From Azolla caroliniana (taxonomy: Eukaryota > Polypodiophyta): a stretch of DNA of 64,000 nt. The stretch spans positions 13,950,001 to 14,014,000 of the forward strand of contig JBHGNT010000017.1 in NCBI GenBank assembly GCA_043228905.1, read 5' to 3'. The notes beneath the pieces are model-generated. The model saw nothing but the letters and a program-made list of their open reading frames with translations, was not told the origin of the DNA and did no database searches. Within the stretch, counting starts at the first letter, position 1. The number at the start of each line of letters is the position of its first letter. The position numbers and the translations under genes were made by a program. This document shows, in pieces, positions 20,994 through 30,262 of the stretch.

Positions 20994-22990
20994 TTAATCC
21001 GATACATCTCTATACCTAGAGAACATGCTATTTATTGGAGAAAATATAAATGTACTAGATTTATTCTTGCAATGTTTACAAACAATTATACTCACCCAAT
21101 CCTTAAATGCAATGAAATATTCCGATAATGCCTTGTACGAAGATGTTATCAGATATTCTTGAGTCACTTGTTCCCACGATAAGCAACCTAGTTGCTTCAT
21201 CATCACTTCTTGTATTTTCATATAGACTTTGTCGCTGAAAATTTATAAACCAACATTAAAAATTCATTTCTTAAAACAAGATAAACCATAAAAAATTTAG
21301 TAAGACCTTGTTGAACTCTGTAACCATTTCCTCTAGGCTCAGCTCCTTTCCTACAACTCTTAAAAGCACAGATATAAGAAGTTGCTCATTTTTTATCCCT
21401 TGCATTGCACTCCATAAAGACAGCTTCATATCATCTGCCACTTCCTCAATGGTAAGCTCAATCTTCTTGGCAGCTGAGCTCTTTAATTCTAATTGAGGGT
21501 CAACTTTTGACTTCTTTTGTCTTTGACCCTTCACTTCCTTATTCTCCCACATCGTAAATATTTGATCTTAAAGATCCTAGACTCCTCCATCCCTAAATGC
21601 GAGTTGAAACCACGACTCATACTTTCTGATTCCATCAGACTTCACCGCATCGTCCACCACAATTCCCACTTCGTGGAGACATTGACTCGTAGAGCTGGAT
21701 ATAATTTCGCTCCAAATTTGGTTTTCCCGTCAAGGTACTCGTGGTGAAAAAATCTAATGCGTTCGATGGAGGACATCTTCTGTCGGTAGTCATTGTCGTT
21801 ATTGTGGTCCCATGCTAACAACTTCGTCTCCTCAGTTGTTAGCCCCACATAAATTTTGCATTCCGCATATTTGAAGAAGTACGTTGTGGGATGCTTGCAG
21901 ACTAATTGTCGTCTTGCCTCCGCCGAGTGAGATCCTCCAATCACAAAATAATTGTATTAGTCGTGCTTCTTAATATCAAAATCCTCGAGCTTAGAGCACT
22001 CAAGAGGATCCACCATTACAATAAAAGGCACGATTGTTGCATGAGGGTTGATTTTCATCTTCTTCTTTAAATTTTGGACGTGCAGCTTATGTGGTTCTTT
22101 GATCTCCAAAGGGCGATGTCCTGTATTCTCATCTAGAGGGGGGAGATGAATATGGGTTATCGGAAGGTTAAAAACTTACCCCTTCCGCACAAGTTTTCTA
22201 TGTATTGTGTCCCTTCTAATTTTATTTTGTTCTGATGACAACACACCAGATGCAAACTCTGCTCCTTGTATAGATTGAGCCTCATCATCCTCTGTTGAAC
22301 TCGATGACTCAGAATTTGACATTTTCGTCACCTTCTTTTTTGGAGGCCTAGACTGCACCGCAGATTTCCTTATTGGTGCTTTAATAGGCGATAAGGAGGC
22401 TATCTTCAAATTAACATGACCTTGAATATATGGCCTTATTGTTGTTATTAATTTAGTACTTGTCTCAATAACACGTCGGAAGGATTCTGGCCCGCATGAA
22501 TCCTTCAACAAGTAGTCTTCTGAGACGATCATCTTTCGGACTCCTTTTGTACAGTTGACTAATACAATCAAATTAGTTGAGTCCGTGTCTTCATAGTCCA
22601 ACCGCAAGATTTTGCCATAGCTAAATGCACGATCTTGAGCAAGCATACCACGTCCAACCAGTCTAGTAACTAACAATACTATTTCTTTTTCGAGTCTACA
22701 AATTGCAATGCCCACTCAAATCCAGTTAAGTCTCTGTCTAACTGGCCCTCACTCCCTCCAACTGCGACAGATGTTTTATGACTAACCTCGTCAAACGGCT
22801 ACCTCACGACTTCGTCTTCAAACATGAGTTTCTTTCTCTTTTGTGGATATTTCACAACAAGGATCTTTGTGGTGTCTGGAGGTGAGCTTTGATACTTAAT
22901 CCGAATTCTGTTGAGTGGCAACTCCTCCTTAGGGTCAGTCGACTTGCATGAAATAATACAACAGATGAACCTAAACCTATATTCTCTCAA
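20994..22990 (-). pseudogene. Decayed gene with ParB/sulfiredoxin-like domain
   Basis: Several collinear minus-strand coding blocks read as one eroded gene. They are: 22990-22799; 22715-22176 (contains a Ser/Glu-rich linker and basic clusters PPKKK); 22140-21642; 21600-21271 (charged, KKSKVDPQLELKSSAAKK); and 21221-20994. The third block has LEIKEPHKLHVQNLKKK, NPHATIVPFIVMV, then FVIGGSHSAEARRQL, then CKIYVGLTTEETKLLAWDHNNDN. The order (substrate loop, hydrophobic strand, G-x-H-x-x-A-x-x-x-L, V-x-x-x-L-T-x-x-E) fits the ParB/Srx fold known from ParB partition proteins and related nucleases. Stops (TAA at about 22174 and 21959) and frameshifts (around 21650 and 21560) show decay, though some gaps could be introns. 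No DNA-binding domain was identified. Medium confidence in the fold, low in function. Confidence 0.5.
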
Positions 22991-23639
22991 ATGAAAATCT
23001 ATTGTAGTCTAGAAAATGCGAATACAAAAAATAGTTTGGCCTTATGAAGCTCTTGCTTGACCAGTAGTGTATGGGACCTACTTAAAGGATGTAGTCATAA
23101 GATAAAAAACCATAGCGAAAGGCACTAGAAAGGGAGTTGAGATAAGGGATTAGTGAAACCTAAACCTATATGCTCCTTACTTCAATTCAAGTATTGTTTT
23201 GTCCTCATTTAGTCTTATAGTAAGCACATTCGTAGTAAAGAAAGATTTGTATGGGGTGTCAAATTATATACAGTATGCAGATCGGTAGTATGGAATGCCA
23301 AATCAACAATCCAGTATTGTTTTGGCCTCATTCCACTGTTACAGTTAGTACAAAACTAGTAAGGTGGTTAAATGACATGAAGAATAGGAGAAAGAGGATT
23401 TGAAACCTAGGGACTAGAAAGAGGAAAATGTATATTTAATGTCTCAGAGTCCACCGGACACTAAGATTAGTAAGATTTTGGTATCCCTAGTAGTGTCTAA
23501 ATATCAAATTTCAGACCCAAATTTACCGTATTTTGACCTAATTTAGAATTTTTGAACCTAATTTTACTACTTATTTTTTGTCTAATGCCCGTTTTCGTGT
23601 CTCTGATGTCCCAAGTTAGATTAGTAGTGTTATCTGGGC
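22991..23639. other. Spacer between the ParB-like gene and the palindrome array
   Basis: No coding signal. AT-rich; it should hold the promoter of the minus-strand gene. The phrase CAGTATTGTTTTGGCCTCATT near 23311 is echoed near 23194 (AAGTATTGTTTTGTCCTCATT), a weak internal repeat. Confidence 0.4.
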
Positions 23640-23643
23640 CACT

Positions 23644-24412
23644 ATTCGATACATCGTATCGAGTTAGTGGTGACAATTCGTTACGTCGTATTGAGTTCTA
23701 ACCCTAAGGAGCCCAACTCGTTACGATGTATCGATTTTTAGCCCTAGGAGCCACAACTCGATACGCCGTATTGAGCTATGACCCCCAACTTGGTACGCCG
23801 TATCGAGTTTTAGCCCTAGGAGCCACAACTCGATACGGCGTATCGAGTTATGACTCCCAATTCGATACGCCGTATCGAGTTTTAGCCCTAGGAGCCACAA
23901 CTCGATATGCCGTATCAAGTTACGACCCCCAACACGATACGACGTATCGTGTTTTAGCCCTAGGAGCCACAACTCGATACTCCGTATCGAGTTATGACCC
24001 CCAACTCGATACGGCATACCGAGTTTTAGCCCTAGGAGCCACCACTCGATACGTCGTATCGAGTTATGACCTCCAACTTGATACTACATATCGAGTTTAG
24101 CCCTGGGAGCCACAACTCGATACGACATATCGAGTTGTGACTCCTAGGGCTACAACTCAATACGACGTATCTAGTTCTAGCCCTAGGAGCCACTAGATAT
24201 GGCGTAACGAGTTCTAATACGTAACTCGATACATGGTAACGAGTTCTAAAACTGAACTCGTTACATCGTATCGAGTTGAGTGTCAGAACTCGATACATCA
24301 TATATAGTTCTTGGTCTTGGATCTATAACTTGATACATCGTACCGACTTGTGACCCTCACGTTGATACAATGTACCAACTTCGGGCCATAACTCGATACA
24401 ATGTATCGAGTT
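23644..24412. repeat. Array of about 22 palindromes, 72-bp higher-order period
   Basis: Repeated dyads of consensus CTCGATACGNCGTATCGAG occur about every 30-40 bp. The spacers alternate: a long one containing TAGCCCTAGGAGCCA and a short one containing ATGACCCC. Two dyads make a 72-bp unit, exact from 23755 to about 24187 (dyads at 23755, 23827, 23899, 23971, 24043 and 24115, with partners in between). Central dyads are perfect 21-23-bp palindromes (for example at 23827 and 24391). Outer ones are diverged, often compensating in only one arm. Because 72 is a multiple of three, long open frames appear on both strands; they are not genes. It lies between two divergent genes. Confidence 0.93.
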
Positions 24413-25289
24413 ATGGATCCAGGACTTAGAAGTGGGCACGCAAGTTATTCTAAAAGAAATATAAAGTACGTAGATAGGACTATGTTCGTACAGTTTAGGG
24501 TTTAGATCCTACCTAGTGTCAAAATGGGTAGTCTTTTTGCTTGACATGATGATCGTGTCGGTTCGGGGATGTGTGAGGTATCTTGGGAGTCCTCGCGTCT
24601 GTGCTTTCACACTCTGGAGAGTGGTTATGCTCAAATGCGAGGAAAGAAAAAGAGAGGTCGGTTCTATTTATGGGGGGGGAAGGGACCATAGTTTAAAAAC
24701 TAACCACAGTTAGAATTAAATGCCATATAGTGCCTTTAGTTAATTTTATTTGAATTTGTATTTATTATTATCATAACATAATGATTATCTTTATACTTTA
24801 TGTGTAATATGTTCATTATGATCTAGTAGTTATGATTTCATACTTATTATGATTTAATACATGTGCAAGGTTACTCCAATGATTGAGTATACTTATCTAC
24901 ATTTATGGTAGTCTAATGATTTTGATGTGCAATAAAGTAAGAAATTATTTATAGAAATTGAGAACATTCACTAATTGGGTGAGGATAGTGGTATTGTGCA
25001 ATTATGTCACAAGGACACGTGATCAATGAATAGGAAGTTACATAAATGTTTTTTTAAAACCTACTTAAGGCACGTGACCATATAAGGGGGACAAGTATAT
25101 ATAACTACGCATAAGTTTAATTATGATTTATATTTTTAATATTTAACCTCTTTTAAATTTTTATTTATAACTAAAAAAATATATACAAAATACATATATA
25201 GTTCCTTAGAATTCTATTTGTAGTTTAAGCATGTCTTACAATTTGTATGCTTAGGGAGTGAAATATAAAGGATATTAGAACCTCAAACA
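24413..25289. other. AT-rich spacer upstream of the DUF7869-like gene
   Basis: No coding signal. It should contain the promoter of the plus-strand gene starting at 25290. AT-rich blocks with TATATATA-like stretches occur at 25095-25105 and 25190-25200. Confidence 0.4.
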
Positions 25290-26587
25290 ATGGGAACTAA
25301 TTCACCCTTTTCTGTTGAGGAATATCAACTGTCATCGGATTCCTCACCTTCTTTGGGGTTTTCAGTAGAAGAATACCATTGGTCTCAAGATTCTAATTTC
25401 TCCGTTGAGGAGTATATAATCTTCGACAGTCCAATCAATACGCCAAGATGCTATGAATTCTCAATTGAAGAGTATGACCCATACGCGGACTCAGGTGAGA
25501 ATGTAGGTGATTGTCAAAGTTCCGAAAGTATTTCTACCCAACAACAGAGAGCAAATGTGCGCCAAGAGGAGGACACACCAATATCAGCTAAGGATGACAA
25601 TAAGTCAGTGAGCCCCCTATTTTTCAAAAGGGTCTCAAGACGTATTAGTCGAGAAGTTTATGATTCCTATAGATCGGAAATGTCAACTTGTGGCGACAAG
25701 TATGTCACCTATAGTCAGTTCACAAAGGTTGTGGACATTGCACTTTAGTAATCTTATTATACCTCGTAAAGTATGTATGGGGTATTGTTCAGTATGTGCA
25801 AACCTGAAGAGTGTGTGTAAAGGGGCAAAGACAGTGATAGAGAAGGAGCTAAATAAGAAATTGTTACAAGATCACCGAGACGCCCAAGCATTAGAGCGAA
25901 AAAGAGCTATGCACCATAGGGAAAAGTCGATAAACAATCCAGCTAACTACATGTGTTTAATGATAGATGGAATGGACCAAAAGAAGACGTGTCTACCTCA
26001 TCTTAAACATCTTCCTAAAGATGTCAAAAATGATTGTCTCGTGCAGATGCACTTGGTGGGTTGTTTAGCCTATAATGGAAGTGTGAAGCCTCATGTCTTC
26101 GTCACCTACCCAAATGTCCACAATGACCCTAATTTAACAGTCACTATGATTCAAAAAGTATTGATGTCTTGGGGGCAGTCTTTGCCGCCGGTTTTATATA
26201 TTCAACTAGACAATACTGCTCGGGAAAACAAAAATTCTACGGTGTTTGGTTATCTAAGTATGATGATGAACCAATGAATTTTTAGGAAAGTGAAAGTTAA
26301 CTTTCTATTGGTTGGTCACACACATGACCATATCGATCAGATGTTTTGTAACTTCTTTAGGCAGTTATCACGATATGATGCTTTTACGTTACCTAAGTTG
26401 TTCGACATCATTCGTGATGCATATACACCACGCCCAATCATGGAACACTTGAAGGAAATATATGATTTCAAGAGATACAAATTAGATGGTGGTGAGCGAA
26501 ATGCCAAAGTGTTAGCGCCATTAAATAATATAAGTTTCAACCACGTATTCTTAATAAATAAAAATGATCATAGTGGTTGTACATTAC
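25290..26587 (+). pseudogene. DUF7869-like gene (possible RNase H-fold transposase), broken
   Basis: It starts at ATG 25290. The N-terminal part has four FS(V/I)EEY motifs (residues 7, 24, 37 and 57), each followed by an acidic/Ser stretch, then a basic patch RVSRRISREVY. A frameshift near 25740 links to a region with CSVCANLK (a C-x2-C knuckle) and a Lys/Arg-rich helix ending RAMHHREKSINNP. The core LMIDGMDQKKTCLPH, YIQLDNTARENKNSTVFGYL and LLVGHTHDHIDQMF follows. This combination is the signature of an uncharacterised eukaryotic family I recall as DUF7869 (name to be verified). The spaced Asp residues suggest, but do not prove, a DDE/D-type nuclease. A TGA at 26275 replaces a Gly codon, and the 3' end is cut by a Copia LTR at 26588. 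Confidence 0.6.
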
Positions 26588-27022
26588 TGTTGAGAGATCA
26601 AGCTCAACTTAGTTGAGTTAGTTAGTCAACACATGTAACTTAGTAGTGACCTAGATAGAATCTAGTTAGTGTACAGTTGACCATAAAGCCTTAAATAGGA
26701 TTTTGTACTTGAGTGGGATACATTGTACATCCACCACTCCATGCTTATTTAATATAGGACTTACACGTTGTACCTATATTCTCCTAGCACATGTACACCC
26801 TTGCACATGAAACCTATATATACCTCATTGAAGGTATTTTTGTATTTGATGATGTTTTATAATATACACTCTAGTTTACTCATCCCCCATCTTGTGTTAT
26901 TCATAAGTCTCTCTCTCTCTTCCTCTCACACACATACACAACCATATCACATAATCTTTCCCTTAACTTAATCACATAATTAGGTAATAATTATTCCTTA
27001 ATCAATTACCTAATCCTTAACA
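26588..27022 (+). mobile_element. Copia 5' LTR (435 bp)
   Basis: It starts TGTTGAGAGATCAAGC and ends CCTTAACA. It is followed immediately by the primer-binding site TGGTATCAGAGC (27023-27034). It matches the solo LTR at 8499-8935 throughout. It has a TATATATA box (about 26815) and a CT-rich R/U5 region. It is inserted in the DUF7869-like gene. The 3' LTR is missing because the element is truncated at about 29163, so no target duplication can be read. Confidence 0.93.
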
Positions 27023-27174
27023 TGGTATCAGAGCATGTGGTTTAACATATCCACTAAGCCCACCCGACTCTTTGTGATTGTGTGTTTGAAATGCCGATGA
27101 CAAATTCCGGCCACCCGCTACCGTAGTGCCACCACGTAGCACATCTATGATTTGATCCACTACGGACGGCAATC

Positions 27175-29163
27175 TTGGCGAGAGAAAACCCTCCTTCGTT
27201 CTTCAACCTCCAATCGATGTTATTGGTCAAAGAAAACCACGCTCGAACCAAAAGCAAGGCACCGGAAGGACAAATGTTCTTCTCAAATTCGGATGGTGGT
27301 CGGGGAAGAGGTCGTGGCGGTAGAAGAGAAAGCCATCGAGGAACCTTCGAAAGAAGGGGGAGCTTCCAAGCCGAACAAGGTTGGCAAACGAGGCCAACAA
27401 CTTGCAATTATTGCGGCAAAATCAGCCACTATGAGGCAGAGTGTCGGTAGAAAAGAAGCGAGTTGGCGTCGACAAACCGACAACTCACAAACTACGCCAA
27501 CAACTCCGAATACGAGGATTACGGCGGACTATTCGTAATGCGGCATAGAGCGAACTCTATGACGGCCTTTGACTCCGCAAGCATCTCCAATCCGGAAAAC
27601 GTGTGGTTCGTAGATTCCGGCGCCTCACATCACATGACATCCCACGAAGAGTGGTTTCGTGATCTACGAACTCCAGATCGACCCGGCTTCATAGAGAAGG
27701 GAGACAACACCACGCATCCCATTCGGCACATCGGCAATGTCCCATTCGCGAAAGAGGGCGAGCAAACTTGCATCAAGAATGTCTTGCACGTGCCCACAAT
27801 AACAAAGAATTTGGTGTCGGTCGGCCAAATCGTGGAGCAAGGCATGCAAGTCCGCTTCAACAAAGAAGGATGCTTCATCGAGAAAGATGGTCGAGTCGTA
27901 GCTAAGGGTGGGCAGAGAGAAGGCCGAATGTTCATCCTCAATTCGAACGAGGTGAAATCGGCAATGTACGCTAAAGGTCTCAAAAACGAGACGAACATCG
28001 AGTTGTGGCACAAAAGAATCGGCCACATCAACCTCCAATGGCTCCGAGCTATGAAAACAAAGGGAGTCTTCATTGGACTTCTGACATTCGAGTCGAAACG
28101 AGTCAACCGAGTATGTGAAGCGTGTCAACTCGGCAAACAACATCGACTCCCATTCCCGAAGGAGAGCCATGAGAGCAAAGGCCTCCTCGATGTCGTACAC
28201 TCGGATGTATGGGGACCGACTCAAACATCAACGATCGGCGGATGCCGATACTACATAACCTTCATCGACCACTACTTGCGCTACACGTGGATCTATCCGA
28301 TGAAGAAGAAAAGTGAAGTGCTCTCCCACTTCCAAAAGCTCAAGGGGCAAGTCGAAAAAGAAACCGGTCGGCACATTCGATGCCTACGATCGAATGGAGA
28401 AAAGGAGTACTTCTCCGATGAATTTACCTCCTACCTCCAAAGTGCAGGCATTCGTAGAGAATTCTCGTGCCGACCTACACCCCAACAAAATGGAGTTGCC
28501 GAAAGGAAGAATCGGCAAATACTTGAGGTAGCATGCGATAAGATGTATGAGAAGCACATGCCGAATTTCTATTGGGCTGAAGCGGCATCCACGACCGTCT
28601 ATCTCATGAACCGGTGCACCACCAATGGAGTCCATGAGCTAACTCCACACGAGCTCCTCGTCAGAAGGAAGCAGATCCTATCGCACCTGAAGGTGTTCGG
28701 AAGCATTGCGAATGTACGCATCCCGAACGAACAACGACAAAAGCCTAACGCGAAGTCAGAGGAATGCATCCTCATAGGATACTCATCCGAGAAGAAGGCA
28801 TACAAGTGCTACAACCCTTCTACCTGAGCGGTTCGGGTAAGTCGAGACGTAGTCTTCGACGAGTCCGCATCCTGGTACGCACCAAAGACAACTTCGACTC
28901 CGACTACGCTCGACCCGGAATCCGCCGAACAAGAGGTAGAAGATGGAGATTGCTTCGAACACATGTTCGAAGAAAGTCCGATTACGGCAAAGCCTAGTGG
29001 GCCACAAGAGCCCCCACGCGACCCAAGCACGTCGCGGCCAAGTACAACTTGGACAAAGGCAAAGGTAGGATGTCCGAATACGAAGTCGACCACCCCGAAG
29101 ACAATGATTCGGATGGATCGGCTCCATCACTAGACAGTGAGTTTGGTGTACCCATCATACCTC
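27175..29163 (+). pseudogene. Copia gag (3' part), protease and integrase
   Basis: The gag N-terminal part is deleted between the primer-binding site and 27175. From there one frame runs: NPPSFFNLQSMLLVKENH; an RG-rich stretch; CCHC knuckle CNYCGKISHYEAEC; a single TAG (27448); protease WFVDSGASHHMTS; pre-integrase LWHKRIGHINLQWL and CEACQLGKQHRLPF; integrase HSDVWGPTQT..YYITFIDHY, LRSNGEKEYFSDEF and QQNGVAERKNRQ; then VFGSIANVRIP and GYSSEKKAYKCYNPST. A TGA follows (28825), and a further reading DVVFDESASWY runs to about 29163. The second integrase Asp (normally in RSDNGGEY) is Asn here, so integrase should be inactive. No reverse transcriptase: a reversed Gypsy piece starts at 29164. Confidence 0.92.
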
Positions 29164-29860
29164 GATAATCCACAACCAAACAAATTGAGTCGTCCTTTTT
29201 CTTCACGGAAAAGATAGGAGCACTAGCTGGAGACTTTGAATGTCGAATAAATCCACTTGCAAGATTCTCGTCAATGTATGCTCGAAGAACCTCAAGCTCT
29301 GTTGGTGACAGATTGTAGATCGGACCCCATGGTGGCTCTTTTTCTGGTTGTAGATCAATGGGACAATCGTATGGCTGATGCTTTGGAAGTACACTAGCTT
29401 TGACTTTGTCGAAGACATCAACATATTCTTGGTACTTTTTAGGAATGTAGACCTCTGACTTCCCTTGAGTGTCACTAGAAGGTGCAACTGATATGGCAAA
29501 TAAGAATAAATCTTCTTTTGCTCCTTCTTGGCATAATTATTCTAGGGTGATGATTGAAATTTGATGAAGAGGAACAACATGTTTGGTAGAGGGTGAATTG
29601 GTAACCCTATGTTTTTCAAGGGGAGGATCCTGGGTTCGACCCTTGACTACTATGTTTCCTTTTGAAGGGCACCTAATTTCTCGTCGTCTCCAATCAATTC
29701 TTGGGTTGTGTAGCTCGAACCATGGCAAACCAAGGACTATTGGATGCTCAGGGATACGGATTATGTTAAAGGAGACCACACATCCTAAATCACCTAAGAG
29801 TATGTGTATCGGCTCAGACTCCTCTAATATCTTTCCAGAAGCTCTCATCGCCTATCTTGT
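29164..29860 (-). pseudogene. Gypsy-1 family protease-RT fragment, inverted
   Basis: On the minus strand: GKILEESEPIHILLGDLGCVVSFNI and HPIVLGLPWFELHNPRIDWR (protease end). After a frame change come YDCPIDLQP, PPWGPIYNLSPTELEVLRAYI and FSVKKKDDSICLVVDYRG. This is the same family as 12030-13204. The reading stops right after DYRG, where the plus-strand Copia starts. A short tRNA-like or unrelated insertion may sit between 29580 and 29660, where similarity to the relative lapses. Confidence 0.85.
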
Positions 29861-30262
29861 ATCCATTCTTATTCTACTTTAATACATTCATTCTTCTCTT
29901 ATCATTTCATTCCTCTTCTTGTGATCTCTTTATATCTTTCTTCTATCACTTTACCTTCTCTCTTGGTTCTAACAGTTTGAGAAGAATTGGTTTGAGAAGA
30001 ATTGTATGTCCATATTTAGAATAACCTAGTGATTTCTATAATGTTCTAGTATGTTCTAGACCTAGAATATTCTAAGATGTTCTAGGATATTCTAGAATGT
30101 TCTAGGATGTTCTAGAACATTTACAATATCAGTCTATTACAAGAAGTAGCTTTTATTATTTCATATAATCATCTTAATGGTTAGATTCTTGATTATGTAT
30201 TACAAGGTTTTGGGTTCAAGCCCAAGTGAAGCCACATAATGTTCACGGATTCATGACAGTGG
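29861..30262. other. Non-coding junction between Gypsy and Copia remnants
   Basis: No gene. T-rich sequence, then the 10-bp repeat array (30031-30118, listed), then a tRNA-B-box-like phrase GGGTTCAAGCCC near 30213. Copia coding begins by about 30263. Confidence 0.5.
30031..30118. repeat. 10-bp tandem array of GATGTTCTAG
   Basis: About eight imperfect copies of (G/A)AT(G/A)TTCTAG in a 10-bp rhythm. Successive copies form TTCTAGAA and GTTCTAGAAC dyads, resembling heat-shock elements (alternating GAA/TTC). It could be an LTR enhancer relic or just a short tandem repeat. Confidence 0.75.

Noticed and set aside
22140-22200. Intron joining the ParB-like blocks at GTAAGT (about 22178)
   Set aside because: The donor looks good and CTCTAG could be an acceptor, but the phase does not preserve the downstream frame; a nonsense codon is simpler.
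23721-24100. Repetitive open frames on both strands
   Set aside because: Produced by the 72-bp palindrome array; equal openness on both strands argues against coding.
29586-29650. tRNA-like stretch with GGTTCGACCC within the inverted Gypsy piece
   Set aside because: No complete cloverleaf could be drawn; it may be a small insertion but was not supported enough to annotate.
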